A stretch of 64,000 bases of DNA from Aureimonas sp. Leaf324 (lineage in GTDB: Bacteria; Pseudomonadota; Alphaproteobacteria; Rhizobiales; Rhizobiaceae), in NCBI RefSeq assembly GCF_001423245.1, contig NZ_LMOH01000001.1, positions 154,563 through 218,562 on the forward strand. Reading direction: 5' to 3'. Below the pieces are notes generated by a model. The model searched no databases. It worked only from the letters and a program-made list of their open reading frames with translations, and was not told the DNA's origin. Below, piece by piece: positions 44,966 to 55,494 of this stretch. Both the position numbers and the translations under genes were made by a program. Each line of letters starts with the position of its first letter. Positions within the stretch are counted from its first letter, which is position 1.

Positions 44966-46888
44966 TCAGGCGCGCATGACGCGCTGCGCCGTGTCGCCGA
45001 ACGCGCGGAACACGGTCTCGACGATCGCGGCGCGGTCGAGGCCGGAGACCTTGATCATCGCCTCGGGCGCGGCATGGTCGACGAAGCGGTCGGGCATCGT
45101 CATCGGCCGGATCTTGATGCCGCGATCCATGAGGCCGTGGCGCGCCATATGCTCCAGAACCTGCGCGGCGAAGCCGCCAGAGGCGCCTTCCTCGATGAGG
45201 ATCAGCACCTCGTGGTTTGCGGCGAGGCGCCGGATCAGGTCCGTGTCGAGCGGCTTGGCGAAGCGCGCATCGGCAACCGTCGTCGACAGGCCGAAGCCTT
45301 CGAGTTCCTCGGCCGCGGCAACCGCTTGGGCGAGACGCGAGCCGAAGGACAGGATGGCGACCTTCGAGCCCTCGCGGACGATCCGGCCGCGGCCGATCTC
45401 CAGCGCGCGCCCGCGCTCGGGCATCTCGACGCCCGTGCCGTTGCCGCGCGGGTAGCGGAACGAGATCGGACCGTCCTCGTGCTCCACGGCTGTACGGACC
45501 ATGTGGCGCAGCTCCGCTTCGTCGGCCGCCGCCATCACCACCATGCCGGGAAGCGGGCACAGGAACCCGGTATCGAAGGAGCCGGCATGGGTCGGCCCGT
45601 CGGCGCCGACGAAACCGGCGCGGTCGATCGCGAACCGCACGGGAAGGTGCTGGATCGCGACGTCATGCACGATCTGGTCGTAGGCCCGCTGCAGAAAGGT
45701 CGAGTAGATCGCAACGAAGGGCTTGTATCCCTCGGTGGCGAGCCCCGCCGCGAAGGTCACCGCATGCTGCTCGGCGATACCGACGTCGAACGTCCGCTTC
45801 GGGAAAGCCTGTCCGAAGAAGTCGAGGCCGGTGCCGTCCGGCATCGCCGCGTTGATCGCGACGATCTTCTCGTCCTCGCGCGCTTCCTGGATCAGCGTCT
45901 CGGCGAAGACCTTCGTGTAGCTCGGCGCGTTCGACTTCGGCTTCGACTGCGCCCCGGTGATCACGTCGAACTTCGACACGCCGTGATACTTGTCGGCGCT
46001 GGCCTCGGCCGGGGCATAACCCTTGCCCTTGCGGGTGACGACGTGGATCAGCACCGGACCGTCGCCGTTGTCGCGCACGTTCTTAAGAACGGGCAGGAGA
46101 TGGTCGAGGTCGTGCCCGTCGATCGGTCCGACGTAGTAGAAGCCGAGCTCCTCGAACATCGTGCCGCCGGTCAGGAAGCCGCGCGTGTATTCCTCGGTCT
46201 TGCGCGCACCCTCGCGCACAAACTCGGGCAGATGGCTCGTCACGGTCTTCGCGCGGTTGCGCAGCGTGCGGTACGTCTTGCCGGATACCAGACGCGCCAG
46301 ATAGGCGCTCAGCGCGCCTGTCGGCGGCGCGATCGACATGTCGTTGTCGTTGAGGATCACGATCAGCCGGGCGTCGAGCGAACCGGCGTTGTTCATCGCC
46401 TCGTAGGCCATGCCCGCCGTCATCGCGCCGTCGCCGATCACGGCGATCACGTTGTTGCGGCGACCGTCCATCTCGGCGGCGACCGCCATGCCGAGGCCGG
46501 CGGAGATCGAGGTCGAAGAGTGGCCGGCGCCGAAGGGGTCGTACTCGCTCTCCGTCCGCTTGGCGAAGCCGGAGACGCCGCCCTCCTGGCGAACGGTGCG
46601 CATCGCCTCGCGGCGGCCGGTCAGGATCTTATGCGGATAGGCCTGATGGCCGACGTCCCAGATCAGCCGGTCGGCGGGCGTGTCGAACACGGCATGGATC
46701 GCGACGGTGAGCTCCACGACGCCGAGGCCGGCTCCAAGGTGCCCGCCGGTGCGCGACACCGCATCGATCAGATCCAGGCGCAGCTCGTCGGCCACCTGCC
46801 GCAGCGACGTCTCGGGCAGGGCCCGAAGATCGGCGGGCGAGGCGATGCGATCGAGAAGCGGCGTGGACGGACGCTGGGACAAGGACAT
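44966..46888 (-). CDS. dxs: 1-deoxy-D-xylulose-5-phosphate synthase Dxs
   Basis: A 640-residue thiamine-diphosphate enzyme that condenses pyruvate and glyceraldehyde 3-phosphate to DXP, the entry to the MEP isoprenoid pathway and a precursor of thiamine thiazole and pyridoxal. Family text: [33 protein letters not shown] (in part), [32 protein letters not shown], the TPP motif [37 protein letters not shown] and [16 protein letters not shown]. Full length. The final MEP enzyme IspH is encoded at 62111-63142, and ThiG, which uses DXP, at 6369-7142. Confidence 0.96.
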   Translation of the reverse strand: MSLSQRPSTPLLDRIASPADLRALPETSLRQVADELRLDLIDAVSRTGGHLGAGLGVVELTVAIHAVFDTPADRLIWDVGHQAYPHKILTGRREAMRTVRQEGGVSGFAKRTESEYDPFGAGHSSTSISAGLGMAVAAEMDGRRNNVIAVIGDGAMTAGMAYEAMNNAGSLDARLIVILNDNDMSIAPPTGALSAYLARLVSGKTYRTLRNRAKTVTSHLPEFVREGARKTEEYTRGFLTGGTMFEELGFYYVGPIDGHDLDHLLPVLKNVRDNGDGPVLIHVVTRKGKGYAPAEASADKYHGVSKFDVITGAQSKPKSNAPSYTKVFAETLIQEAREDEKIVAINAAMPDGTGLDFFGQAFPKRTFDVGIAEQHAVTFAAGLATEGYKPFVAIYSTFLQRAYDQIVHDVAIQHLPVRFAIDRAGFVGADGPTHAGSFDTGFLCPLPGMVVMAAADEAELRHMVRTAVEHEDGPISFRYPRGNGTGVEMPERGRALEIGRGRIVREGSKVAILSFGSRLAQAVAAAEELEGFGLSTTVADARFAKPLDTDLIRRLAANHEVLILIEEGASGGFAAQVLEHMARHGLMDRGIKIRPMTMPDRFVDHAAPEAMIKVSGLDRAAIVETVFRAFGDTAQRVMRA

Positions 46889-46981
46889 CTCCTGATGCGA
46901 AGGCCGACGCGAACGCGCGCTCCGAAGGTCGGGCTTGTTAGACTGCTTTCAACCCTGGTTGTCCACCAGCGGCCCAGGCGG

Positions 46982-47251
46982 TCAAACCGGATCGAGCGGC
47001 TCGACGTCGACGGCCTTGCCGCCGCGCGAGAGCTTGATCTTCTCGACCTTGTCCTCAGCGGCGGACAACAGACGGTCGCAATGCGACTTCAGCTTCTCGC
47101 CGCGCTCATAGATGCGGATCGAGTGCTCCAGCGCCACGTCGCCGCGCTCGAGATCCGAGACGATCCGCTCGAGAGCCGACAGCGCTTCCTCGAAGCTCAT
47201 GCGGCGGATGTCGCTGTCGTCGGCGGGCAGGGGGGCGATCGTGTCGGACAT
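46982..47251 (-). CDS. xseB: Exodeoxyribonuclease VII small subunit XseB
   Basis: An 89-residue helical protein that binds XseA to form exonuclease VII, which degrades single-stranded DNA from both ends. The core [41 protein letters not shown] pattern is unmistakable. The usual Rhizobiales order xseB-dxs is kept, with 93 bases between. The large subunit gene xseA is not in the window. Confidence 0.93.
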   Translation of the reverse strand: MSDTIAPLPADDSDIRRMSFEEALSALERIVSDLERGDVALEHSIRIYERGEKLKSHCDRLLSAAEDKVEKIKLSRGGKAVDVEPLDPV

Positions 47252-47275
47252 GGTGAACCTTTGTGATGCTCGCGG

Positions 47276-48199
47276 TCAGCCGACCATCAGGCGCTGCACG
47301 TGGGCTGCGACCGATCGTTCCAGGCCGACGAGGTCGTAGCCGCCCTCCAGCACGCTCACGAGACGGTTGCCGGAAAAGCGGGACGCGATCTCGAGAAGCT
47401 TGCCCGTCGCCCAGTCGAAGTCGGCCTCGACGAGGTTGAGACCGGCGAGCGGATCGCGGTGATGCGCGTCGAATCCGGCGGAAATGATGACGAGGTCCGG
47501 CCGGAAGCGGATCAGCGCCGGAAGGACGCGCTCGGCGAAGGCGGCCCGGAACTCGTCGGTGCCGTCGCCCTCGCTCAAGGGGACGTTGACGATGTTGCCG
47601 GCGCCCGTCTCGGCTTCCGCACCGGTGCCGGGATAGAGCGGCGCCTGATGCGTCGAGACGTACATCACAGACGGGTCGGACCAGAAGATGTCCTGCGTCC
47701 CGTTTCCATGATGCACGTCCCAGTCGATGATCGCGACCTTTTCCAGGCCGTGGACGGCCTGCGCGTGGCGGGCGGCGATGGCGGCCTGGTTGAACAGGCA
47801 GAAGCCCATCGCCGTCTCGCGCTCGGCATGGTGGCCGGGCGGCCGGGCGGCGACGAAGACGTTGCGCGCCTCGCCCGAGACCACGTCGTCCACCGCGGCG
47901 CAGGCCGCCCCCACGGCATGAAGCGCTGCGGAAAAGCTCTTCGGGCTGACGACGGTGTCGCCATCGATGCGCGTCATCCCCTCGGCCGGGGTCGCGCGCG
48001 CGATCTTGCGGACATGATCGACGGAATGGCAGCGATAGACCGCCTCCACCGAGCCTTCGGGTGCGAGCACCCGGTCGAGGTTCTGGAAGGCTTCCGCCTC
48101 CAGCGCGGCGGCGACCGCCGCCATGCGTTCGGGGCGTTCGGGATGGCCGGGGCCGGTGAGGTGTTCGGCGAAGATCGGATGGTGGTAGAGACGTGTCAT
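47276..48199 (-). CDS. Histone deacetylase family protein
   Basis: A 307-residue zinc amidohydrolase of the histone-deacetylase/acetoin-utilisation family. Diagnostic motifs are HPERPERMAAV, RPPGHHAERETAMGFCLFNQAAIAA, IDWDVHHGNGTQDIF, THQAPLYPGTG, SAGFDAHHRDPLAG and VLEGGYDLVGL, containing the His pair and the zinc-binding Asp/His residues. Bacterial members act on acetylpolyamines or acetylated proteins; the substrate here is unknown. The start is uncertain: an ATG at 48199, a GTG at 48202 or a TTG at 48208 all follow a GGAG at slightly different distances. It lies between aroC and xseB on the same strand. Confidence 0.88.
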   Translation of the reverse strand: MTRLYHHPIFAEHLTGPGHPERPERMAAVAAALEAEAFQNLDRVLAPEGSVEAVYRCHSVDHVRKIARATPAEGMTRIDGDTVVSPKSFSAALHAVGAACAAVDDVVSGEARNVFVAARPPGHHAERETAMGFCLFNQAAIAARHAQAVHGLEKVAIIDWDVHHGNGTQDIFWSDPSVMYVSTHQAPLYPGTGAEAETGAGNIVNVPLSEGDGTDEFRAAFAERVLPALIRFRPDLVIISAGFDAHHRDPLAGLNLVEADFDWATGKLLEIASRFSGNRLVSVLEGGYDLVGLERSVAAHVQRLMVG

Positions 48200-48254
48200 C
48201 ACCGGCAAACGTCTCCGATTGGAAGGACGGGCATCCGAACGCTCCAGACCGGTT

Positions 48255-49346
48255 TCATCGCCCGGTCTGCGCCCGATGCCTCAGATAGTGATCCGCGATC
48301 GCGCAGGCCACCATGGCTTCGCCGATCGGCACCGCGCGGATGCCGACGCACGGGTCGTGCCGGCCCTTCGTCATCACATCGACCTCTTGCCCGTCGGCGT
48401 CGACCGAGCGTCGCGGGGTGAGGATCGAGGATGTCGGCTTCACCGCGAAGCGCGCGACGATGGGCTGGCCCGTCGCGATGCCGCCGAGGATGCCGCCGGC
48501 GTGGTTCGACAGGAACTGCGGCCGTCCGTCGTTGCCCATGCGGATTTCGTCGGCATTGTCTTCGCCCGACAAGGCTGCCGACGCGAAACCGTCGCCGATC
48601 TCGACACCCTTCACCGCATTGATCGACATGAGGCCCGCGGCGATGTCGGCGTCCAGCTTGCCGTAGAGCGGGGCGCCCAGGCCGGCCGGCACGCCTTCCG
48701 CGACGACCTCGACCACGGCCCCGATCGACGAGCCGCGCTTGCGCACGCTGTCGAGAAGATCGGCCCAGCGTTCGGCCGTCTGCGCGTCGGGACAGAAGAA
48801 CGGGTTGCGCCGCGTTTCGTCCCAGTCGAAGCGCGAGCGGTCGATCGCGACATCGCCGATCTGGACGAGCGCGCCGCGCACGACAAGGCCGGGCACAACC
48901 AGGCGGGCAATCGCGCCGGCGGCGACACGCGTCGCCGTCTCGCGGGCCGACGAACGCCCGCCGCCGCGATAGTCGCGGACGCCGTACTTCATGTCGTAGG
49001 AGATGTCGGCGTGACCCGGGCGATACCGCCGCGCGATCTCGGAATAGTCCTTCGAGCGCTGGTCGACGTTGTCGATATGGAGGGCGATCGGCGTACCGGT
49101 CGACCAGAGTTCGCCGTCCGCCTCGCCGGGCATCACGCCGGAAAGCACGCGCACCTGATCGGGCTCCTGCCGCTGCGTCGTGTAGCGCGACTGGCCGGGG
49201 CGGCGCTCGTCGAGATAGCGCTGGATCTGCGCTTCCGAGAAGCGCAGGCCCGGCGGCGTTCCGTCCACGACGCAGCCGATGGCGGCGCCGTGGCTCTCGC
49301 CCCAGGTCGTCACGCGGAAGAGGTGGCCGAAGCTGTTATGCGACAT
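48255..49346 (-). CDS. aroC: Chorismate synthase AroC
   Basis: A 363-residue FMN-dependent enzyme that converts 5-enolpyruvylshikimate 3-phosphate to chorismate, the last step of the shikimate pathway. The start [20 protein letters not shown], the [18 protein letters not shown] and [23 protein letters not shown] patterns and [14 protein letters not shown] are signature regions. The ATG at 49346 is the family start; the extended frame to 49781 is a shadow. It shares a 191-base divergent region with the DUF1344 gene. Confidence 0.95.
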   Translation of the reverse strand: MSHNSFGHLFRVTTWGESHGAAIGCVVDGTPPGLRFSEAQIQRYLDERRPGQSRYTTQRQEPDQVRVLSGVMPGEADGELWSTGTPIALHIDNVDQRSKDYSEIARRYRPGHADISYDMKYGVRDYRGGGRSSARETATRVAAGAIARLVVPGLVVRGALVQIGDVAIDRSRFDWDETRRNPFFCPDAQTAERWADLLDSVRKRGSSIGAVVEVVAEGVPAGLGAPLYGKLDADIAAGLMSINAVKGVEIGDGFASAALSGEDNADEIRMGNDGRPQFLSNHAGGILGGIATGQPIVARFAVKPTSSILTPRRSVDADGQEVDVMTKGRHDPCVGIRAVPIGEAMVACAIADHYLRHRAQTGR

Positions 49347-49537
49347 GAGTGGTCCGCCGATCCCGTTGGCGCGCGCTCCGTAGCGCGACGGCCGTCTGGG
49401 CGGGGTTGATGCAGCGAATTCGTCGGCGCGGCAAGTCGCCGGGCGCCCGAAAAAACCATAATCATCCCCGAACCTCCCCTTGGTCAGAATCGAGCCGGGG
49501 CCCAACTTCACCCCCGTGCCCCAGCCGGAGCCACCGG

Positions 49538-49762
49538 ATGACGAGACGGGTCGTCGCCTTCTTCGCCTGTTCCTTCCTGAGCGTTTCCGCCAGCTACCCG
49601 GCGGCAGCGCGCGAGGTCGACGGAACGATCGAACGGATCGACCGCGACGACGCCTCGCTGGAACTCTCGGACGGTGCGACCTACCAGCTGCCCGAGACCT
49701 TCGACTATACGGCCGTGCGGCCGGGCATGCAGGTCGTCGTGGTCTACGAGGCGGCGGCTTAG
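49538..49762 (+). CDS. DUF1344 domain-containing exported protein
   Basis: A 74-residue protein with a signal peptide (about 1-24, ending SYPAAA) and a small beta-rich domain, [29 protein letters not shown], ending [11 protein letters not shown], the pattern of DUF1344. These small periplasmic proteins occur widely in Rhizobiales and have no known function. The ATG at 49538 has GGAG seven bases upstream. Its stop overlaps that of the convergent phosphatase gene. Confidence 0.78.
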   Translation: MTRRVVAFFACSFLSVSASYPAAAREVDGTIERIDRDDASLELSDGATYQLPETFDYTAVRPGMQVVVVYEAAA

Positions 49763-50355
49763 ACCCAGTCGATCCGGCCACCTTCCGCGCGCAGGATGCG
49801 ATCCTGCGGAATGTCGGCGTGCGAGGCTTCCTGCGCTGACATGCCGGCGAACACGTTCAGGAACGCGCGCGTGATGCCGCCATGGGCGACCACGATCGTC
49901 GGTCGGTCGAGTTCGTGGAACACGGGTGCGACACGCTCGGCGAGACCCTCATAGGTCTCGGCGCCCGCACCCGGCGGCTGGAAATGCCACTTGTCGGCGT
50001 CGCGCCGGGCGGACTCGGCGGGAAACCGGTCGGCGAGCTCGGAGACGGTGTATCCCTGCCAATCACCGAAGTGAATTTCTTTCAGACGCTCGTCCGTGCG
50101 GAAGCCGTCGGCGTCGAGTCCCATCTCACGACGAATCGATCGCATGGTCGCCGCAGCCCGCAGCATCGGGCTGGAGACGAACGCGAACGTCTGCCCCTCG
50201 GCGCCGAGGACGTTGGCGAGGTATCGCCCGTTCCGCTGCGCCTGCGCCTCGCCGGTCCGGTTCAGCGGAATGTCGCTCTGGCCCTGCAGGCGTGCAGCCG
50301 CGTTCCAGTCCGTCTGCCCGTGACGGCAGAGGTAGATCAAGGGAAGGCTAGTCAC
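49759..50355 (-). CDS. Histidine phosphatase family protein (phosphoglycerate mutase-like)
   Basis: A 198-residue phosphatase. The phospho-histidine motif [18 protein letters not shown] (H12), [24 protein letters not shown] and the second histidine in [13 protein letters not shown] are all present. These proteins dephosphorylate small metabolites or act as phosphoglycerate mutases; the length and sequence suit a general phosphatase. It starts 13 bases after fabI, so they probably form an operon. Confidence 0.88.
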   Translation of the reverse strand: MTSLPLIYLCRHGQTDWNAAARLQGQSDIPLNRTGEAQAQRNGRYLANVLGAEGQTFAFVSSPMLRAAATMRSIRREMGLDADGFRTDERLKEIHFGDWQGYTVSELADRFPAESARRDADKWHFQPPGAGAETYEGLAERVAPVFHELDRPTIVVAHGGITRAFLNVFAGMSAQEASHADIPQDRILRAEGGRIDWV

Positions 50356-50368
50356 CGGATGGGGCCCG

Positions 50369-51187
50369 TCAGTCCTTGACGACGGAGATGTCGGGCGCGT
50401 CCACCGCCTTCATGCCGACAACGTGGTAGCCAGAATCGGCGTGATGCACTTCGCCGGTGACCGAGCGCGACAGGTCGGACAGGAGGTACAGGCCGACGTC
50501 GCCGACCTCCTCGATCGTCACCGTCCGGCGGAGAGGCGCGTTGTACTCGTTCCACTTGAGGATATAGCGGAAGTCGCCGATTCCGGACGCCGCCAGAGTC
50601 TTGATCGGACCGGCGGAGATCGCGTTGACGCGGATGTTCTTCGGGCCGAGGTCGACCGCCAGATACTTCACGCTCGCCTCGAGCGCGGCCTTGGCGACGC
50701 CCATGACGTTGTAGTTCGGCATTACCTTTTCGGCGCCGTAGTAGGTCAGGGTCAGCATCGACCCGCCATCGGTCATCAGCTTCTCGGCGCGCTGCGCGAC
50801 TGCCGTGAAGGAATAGACCGAGATGTTCATGGTCTTGGTGAAGTTGCCTTCCGTCGTGTCGACGTAACGGCCGGTCAGTTCGTCCTTGTCGGAGAAGCCG
50901 ATCGCATGGACGAGGAAGTCGAGCTTGCCCCACTTCTCTTCGAGAGCCTTGAAGCAGGCGTCGATCGTGGCCGGATCACCCACGTCGCAGTGACCGCAGA
51001 CGAAGGCGCCGAGTTCGGCGGCCAGCGGTTCGACTCGCTTGCGCAGCGCGTCGCCCTGATACGTGAAGGCGATTTCGGCGCCCTGGGCAGCCAGGGCCTT
51101 GGCGATTCCGAAGGCGATGGAGCGGTTGTTGGCGACGCCCAGGATGACGCCGCGCTTTCCCTTCATCAGGCCCAACGAATCTACCAT
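50369..51187 (-). CDS. fabI: Enoyl-[acyl-carrier-protein] reductase FabI
   Basis: A 272-residue NADH-dependent short-chain dehydrogenase that makes the last reduction of each fatty-acid elongation cycle and is the triclosan target. It has the FabI cofactor segment GVANNRSIAFGIAKALAAQGAEIAFTY (in part), VHAIGFSDKDEL and the catalytic Y159-x6-K166 pair in PNYNVMGVAKAALE. The ATG at 51187 has AGGAG eight bases upstream. The phosphatase gene follows. Its fatty-acid building role contrasts with the beta-oxidation block at 34096-42369. Confidence 0.95.
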   Translation of the reverse strand: MVDSLGLMKGKRGVILGVANNRSIAFGIAKALAAQGAEIAFTYQGDALRKRVEPLAAELGAFVCGHCDVGDPATIDACFKALEEKWGKLDFLVHAIGFSDKDELTGRYVDTTEGNFTKTMNISVYSFTAVAQRAEKLMTDGGSMLTLTYYGAEKVMPNYNVMGVAKAALEASVKYLAVDLGPKNIRVNAISAGPIKTLAASGIGDFRYILKWNEYNAPLRRTVTIEEVGDVGLYLLSDLSRSVTGEVHHADSGYHVVGMKAVDAPDISVVKD

Positions 51188-51289
51188 GGCCTGAACTCCT
51201 TCGTTTCGTTTTGCATTTTCCCGCTGGGGCGGCGGTATGGCATAGCCACCCGCGGCCAGCAAGCGGTGGGAACAGTTGGTTGGCTGTGT

Positions 51290-52243
51290 TCAGGCGTCGC
51301 CCAGACCGTCCCGCCGCTTCTCGAACATCGCGACGAGTTCCGGCATCGGTTCGGCGGGGAGGGCGATCGACAACGTCACGAGAATGTCGCCGCGTCCGCC
51401 GTCCTTGCGGGTCAATCCCTTGCCGCGCAGGCGCAGCGTGCGCCCCGATGTCGTCCAGGGCTGGATCTTCGTCGCAACGCGTCCGTCCAGCGTCTCGATC
51501 GTCACGCGTCCGCCGAGCACCGCCGTCTCCAGATCGACGTCCTGTTCGAGAAGAAGATCGCGCCCCGATACGGAGAATCGGGAATGGTCTGCGAAGGAGA
51601 TCGTCACCAGCGCGTCGCCGGCCGGACCGCCGGCGAACACCGCGGGCTGGCCCTGACCCCGCAGCCGGATCACCTGCCCGTCCTCGACGCCCTCCGGCAG
51701 GCGAATGGCCAGACGCTTGCCGTTGGGGAAGATGGCCTCGACCTTGGCATCGGAGACGACGTCTTCCAGGCGCACCTTCAGGGTCGCGTTGATGTCCTCG
51801 CCCTTGGCAGGCGTATTGCGCGCGGCGTTGAAGCCGGATCGGGCACCGCGCTTGCCGCCGAACGTCTGATCGAAGAAGTCGCCGAAGATGCTGTCGGCAC
51901 CCGCGAAATCGGCTCCGTTGCGGAAGTCGAACGATCCGCCGCTGCTCGTGCCCGAGCCGAACGGGCTGGAACCGCCGGCACCGCTGCCGCCTCCGAAGCC
52001 GGAAAATCCCTGGAATTTCGGCTTGCCGTCCGCGTCGATCTCGCCGCGATCGAACTGCCCGCGCTTCTCCTTGTCGCCCAGGATCTCGTACGCCTGATTG
52101 GCCTCGTTGAAACGGGCGCTCGCGCCCGCATCGTCGCCGTTGGCGTCCGGGTGATACTTCTTGGCGAGTTTACGGAAGGCGGACTTGATCTCCGCCTCGC
52201 TGGCGGAGCGGGCCACGCCGAGAACGGTATAGGGGTCGCGCAT
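51290..52243 (-). CDS. DnaJ C-terminal domain protein (CbpA-like co-chaperone)
   Basis: A 317-residue Hsp40 with a J domain (about 3-68, HPD at 31-33 in [11 protein letters not shown]), a Gly/Phe/Ser-rich linker (about 78-140) and the two beta-barrel peptide-binding domains; no cysteine zinc-finger is present, so it is a class II (CbpA-type) protein. It should stimulate DnaK ATPase and deliver substrates. The ATG at 52243 begins the J domain directly ([12 protein letters not shown]). The location near fabI and pdxH is conserved in Rhizobiales. Confidence 0.9.
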   Translation of the reverse strand: MRDPYTVLGVARSASEAEIKSAFRKLAKKYHPDANGDDAGASARFNEANQAYEILGDKEKRGQFDRGEIDADGKPKFQGFSGFGGGSGAGGSSPFGSGTSSGGSFDFRNGADFAGADSIFGDFFDQTFGGKRGARSGFNAARNTPAKGEDINATLKVRLEDVVSDAKVEAIFPNGKRLAIRLPEGVEDGQVIRLRGQGQPAVFAGGPAGDALVTISFADHSRFSVSGRDLLLEQDVDLETAVLGGRVTIETLDGRVATKIQPWTTSGRTLRLRGKGLTRKDGGRGDILVTLSIALPAEPMPELVAMFEKRRDGLGDA

Positions 52244-52378
52244 GCGGGGTGGGGTTCCTGATCGTCTTGGATGAGTCTCCCGTGGGCATCATCGGGAATC
52301 GCCCAGCGTTTGGGCGATGGGGCAGTATATGGCGAGCCGTCGCCCGAAATTGAAGGGCTTCGTATCCGGCTTTGGCGC

Positions 52379-52801
52379 TTAGCGATCCTCCGAGAACCGT
52401 GTCAGGGTCCATTCCCCCTGGCCCGTCGTGCAGGCCTCGCCGGCGTAGAGGGCGACGCCGTCGAAGCGCTGGCGCGAGGTGGTGAACTGCCGGCAGACCG
52501 CGTCGCCCGCGCGCGTCTCCTTGATGGCGGTGATCGTGCCGCTGGCGCCCGTGTCCGAGTTCGACCAGGCGAGCGGCGCCGTGTCGACCGCCGCGATGTT
52601 GGCGGCCGACACGGCGTTGCGCACGGTGCGGCTGTCGGACAGCGTTTCAGCGGCGACGGCAGGGTCGATCGGCGGGATCGAGGCGGTCGTCAGCGACTTG
52701 TCGACTGCCGCTTCTTCCAGACCCTTGCCGCTGATCACGGTGCAGCCGGACAGGCCTGCGGCAATGAGGCAGAGGAGAACGAGGCGCGTTCCTTCCATCA
52801 T
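52379..52801 (-). CDS. Putative outer-membrane lipoprotein, surface-antigen-like
   Basis: A 140-residue lipoprotein. The signal peptide ends in a lipobox (AAGLSGC, lipidated Cys about residue 20), and the mature part has LAWSNSDTGASGTITAI, CRQFTTSRQRFDGVALYAGEAC and a closing GEWTLTRF, which resembles RT0821/Lpp0805-type surface proteins. Cysteines in the mature part could form a disulfide. Two adjacent ATGs (52801, 52798) are possible and neither has a strong ribosome site. It is divergent from pdxH, with 76 bases between the starts. Confidence 0.78.
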   Translation of the reverse strand: MMEGTRLVLLCLIAAGLSGCTVISGKGLEEAAVDKSLTTASIPPIDPAVAAETLSDSRTVRNAVSAANIAAVDTAPLAWSNSDTGASGTITAIKETRAGDAVCRQFTTSRQRFDGVALYAGEACTTGQGEWTLTRFSEDR

Positions 52802-52877
52802 CGAAACTCGGCCTTTGCCACCGGCCACGTCTGACGTAGGAACCGGTGGATCATCATTCGAACAATTGGATTCAAGA

Positions 52878-53495
52878 ATGAGCAAGTCGACCTTAATGTT
52901 CGGTGAAGGCGGACTCCCCCTCGACCCGTACGAGGCTTTGAGGGTCTGGCTTCACGAGGCGGAGGAGACGGAGATCAACGACCCGACGGCGATGGCTCTG
53001 GCCAGCGTCGATTCAGACGGGCTGCCGGATGTTCGGATGGTTCTCCTCAAGGCCTTCGACGAGCGCGGACTCGTGTTCTACACCAATTTCGAGAGCCGGA
53101 AAGGGGAGCAGATCCTCGGGGCGCGCAAGGCCGCGCTCTGCATGCACTGGAAGAGCCGGCGGCGGCAGTTTCGCGCCCGCGGGCCGGTGGAGGTGGTGAC
53201 CGAGGCGGAAGCCGACGCCTATTTCGAGGGCCGCCCGCACGGTAGCCAGGTCGGTGCGTGGGCGTCGCAGCAGAGCCGCCCGCTCGCCAGCCGCGAGGTG
53301 CTGCAAGGTCAGGTCGCCGGGGTCGAGGCGAAATACGGAAACGCCGTTCCGCGTCCGCCGCACTGGTCGGGTTTCCGGATCATGCCGGTCGAGATCGAGT
53401 TCTGGCAGGACGGCGAGTTCCGCCTCCACGACCGCTTCCGCTTCGTGAAGGCGGCAGGCGACCGCGAATGGGCGATCGAGCGGCTTTATCCTTGA
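52878..53495 (+). CDS. pdxH: Pyridoxamine 5'-phosphate oxidase PdxH
   Basis: A 205-residue FMN enzyme that makes pyridoxal 5'-phosphate from pyridoxine or pyridoxamine phosphate. It shows PLDPYEALRVWLHEAEETE, DVRMVLLKAFDERGLVFYTNFESRKG, AALCMHWKSRRRQFRARGPVE, SQVGAWASQQSRPL and the C-terminal PPHWSGFRI and RLHDRFRF elements. The ATG at 52878 is the family start; the frame from 52479 overlaps the divergent lipoprotein gene. PLP made here serves, among others, the decarboxylase at 21602-22822. Confidence 0.95.
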   Translation: MSKSTLMFGEGGLPLDPYEALRVWLHEAEETEINDPTAMALASVDSDGLPDVRMVLLKAFDERGLVFYTNFESRKGEQILGARKAALCMHWKSRRRQFRARGPVEVVTEAEADAYFEGRPHGSQVGAWASQQSRPLASREVLQGQVAGVEAKYGNAVPRPPHWSGFRIMPVEIEFWQDGEFRLHDRFRFVKAAGDREWAIERLYP

Positions 53496-53511
53496 TGGAG
53501 AGGGCGCGGCG

Positions 53512-54927
53512 TCACGCCTCCGTGCCGCCCACCGTCATCTGATCCATCCGCAGATGGGGCTGGCCGACGCCGACCGGCACCCATTGGCCGGCCTTGCCGC
53601 AGTTGCCGATGCCGAGGTCGAGAGCCGCGTCGTTGCCTACCATCGAAACGCGGTGCATGGCGTCCGGTCCATTGCCGATGAGCATCACGCCCTTCAGCGG
53701 CTCGCAGACCTTCCCCTCCCGGATGCGGTAGGCCTCCGTGCAGTTGAAGACGAACTTGCCGGAGGTGATGTCGACCTGCCCGCCGTTGAAGGAGACGGCG
53801 TAGATGCCATCCTTCACGGAAGCGAGGATTTCCTCCGGCGTGTGCGGACCGTCCAGCATCATCGTGTTGGTCATGCGCGGCATCGGCGCATGGGCGAAAG
53901 ACTGTCGCCGCCCGTTGCCGGTGGGCTGCATGCCCATCAGGCGTGCGTTCTGGCGATCCTGCATGTAGTTCACGAGCTTGCCGTCCTCGATGAGGACGGT
54001 GCGGTTCGTCGGCGTTCCCTCGTCGTCGACCGATAGGGAGCCGCGTCGCTCCGAGATCGTGCCGTCGTCCACCACCGTGACGCCGCGCGCGGCGACCTGT
54101 TGGCCGAGGAGGCCTGAGAAGGCCGAGGTCTTCTTGCGATTGTAGTCGCCCTCGAGGCCGTGGCCGACGGCTTCGTGCAACATGACGCCCGGCCAGCCCG
54201 AGGCCAGCACCGTATCGAAGGTTCCGGCAGGGGCGGGGAGGGCCTCGAGATTCAGTCGCGCCTGGCGCAGGGCCTCGTCGGCGAGCGAGCGCCAGTTGCC
54301 GCCTTCCATCAGCCGAAGGAAGTCGTGACGCCCGCCGGCGCCGCCTGAGCCGGTCTCCTGGCGCTCGCCGCGCCCGGCCACGACCGAGACATTGAGGCGA
54401 ACCAAGGGCCGCACGTCGCGCACGAGGCGACCGTCCGCGCGCAAAATTTCCACCACCTGCCATTGCGAGGCGAGGGACACGCTGACCTGCCGCACCGCTT
54501 CATCCGCGTTCCGAAGATAGGCGTCGATCTCCCCGAGCAACTTCACCTTTTCGGCGAACGTGGGTTCGGGGATCGGGTTCTCGTCGCCGTAGAGTCGGCG
54601 GTTCGTGCCCGCCGGTCCTTCGGCGGCCACGCCGGAATGGCCGGACCGAACCGCGCCGACCGATGCCGCGGCGCGGCGCAGGGCGCTTGCAGACAGGTCG
54701 CCGGAATGCGCGTAGCCGATCGCCTCGCCCGCGACGCAGCGCAGGCCGAACCCTTGTTCGGTCGAGAAGTCACCGGTCTTCAGTCGCCTGTTGTCGAACA
54801 GAAGCGATTCCTGCTCGCGATATTCCATGAAGAGTTCGCCGTCGTCGGCGTCGTGCAGCGTCTGTGCGACGACGCCCTCGACCTCCGCGCGCGACAGGTC
54901 GAAGAGGTCGATCAGGGAAGAAGCCAT
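53512..54927 (-). CDS. tldD: Metalloprotease TldD
   Basis: A 471-residue zinc protease subunit that works with TldE (PmbA) in trimming modified peptides and, in E. coli, CcdA antitoxin and microcin B17 precursor. The zinc motif HEAVGHGLEGD (H251, E252, H256) is intact, and the C-terminal half carries RRQSFAHAPMPRMTNTMM. It lies in the conserved Rhizobiales order tldD-ialB next to the cox genes. The partner pmbA is not in this window. Confidence 0.93.
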   Translation of the reverse strand: MASSLIDLFDLSRAEVEGVVAQTLHDADDGELFMEYREQESLLFDNRRLKTGDFSTEQGFGLRCVAGEAIGYAHSGDLSASALRRAAASVGAVRSGHSGVAAEGPAGTNRRLYGDENPIPEPTFAEKVKLLGEIDAYLRNADEAVRQVSVSLASQWQVVEILRADGRLVRDVRPLVRLNVSVVAGRGERQETGSGGAGGRHDFLRLMEGGNWRSLADEALRQARLNLEALPAPAGTFDTVLASGWPGVMLHEAVGHGLEGDYNRKKTSAFSGLLGQQVAARGVTVVDDGTISERRGSLSVDDEGTPTNRTVLIEDGKLVNYMQDRQNARLMGMQPTGNGRRQSFAHAPMPRMTNTMMLDGPHTPEEILASVKDGIYAVSFNGGQVDITSGKFVFNCTEAYRIREGKVCEPLKGVMLIGNGPDAMHRVSMVGNDAALDLGIGNCGKAGQWVPVGVGQPHLRMDQMTVGGTEA

Positions 54928-54996
54928 CTTACGCTCCGCTGGCCTACATTGTGCCCGGCACAGATAGGCAGGCGGCAGCGCCTTGTCACGCGGCGC

Positions 54997-55494
54997 TCAA
55001 GGGAGCGCGTCGAAGCCTTCGCGAAAGCCGGCGAGGTCAACGGGAATGCCGATTCCCTCTTCCGGCGTCTGGAAGACGATGAAGGTTGCAGACTTGCCGG
55101 TGGACAGTGTGTCGCGCAGGGTATCCTCAAGGATCACCTCGGCATAGCAGCCGTCCTCGAAGCAGCGCACGAACTGGGCGCGACCGATGTCCTTGCCGTC
55201 GACATAGAGCCCCAGCCCGTTGGGCAGGAGAATGCCGAGCGGCGCCAGCACGCGCAGGATTCGCGCCTTGCCGTCGGCCGTCTTCAGAGCCAGAACCGAC
55301 AGGCCGACCTCGGGGCGATCCTCGGCCACCACGTTCTGCAGCAGGGCGCACTGTTCTCCTGCCGCACCCGCAGGCTGGTCGCAGACCACAGCCCAGGCCC
55401 CGTGCTGCGACTTGACCGTGCCGGTTTGCGCCTGCGCCGGAGCGGCCAAGAGGAAGGGGAGGGCGGCCAGGGCCGTGGCGAGTGCTAGCTTCAT
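54997..55494 (-). CDS. Invasion-associated locus B (IalB) family periplasmic protein
   Basis: A 165-residue exported protein with a signal peptide (about 1-23, ending APAQAQ) and an IalB-type domain: HGAWAVVCDQ, EQCALLQNV, ILLPNGLGLYVDG, FVRCFEDGCYAEVIL. Four cysteines probably form disulfides. IalB is known from Bartonella erythrocyte invasion, but homologs occur in many free-living relatives, so the name does not imply pathogenicity. The ATG at 55494 has AAGGA five bases upstream. It is divergent from ctaC and followed by tldD. Confidence 0.88.
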   Translation of the reverse strand: MKLALATALAALPFLLAAPAQAQTGTVKSQHGAWAVVCDQPAGAAGEQCALLQNVVAEDRPEVGLSVLALKTADGKARILRVLAPLGILLPNGLGLYVDGKDIGRAQFVRCFEDGCYAEVILEDTLRDTLSTGKSATFIVFQTPEEGIGIPVDLAGFREGFDALP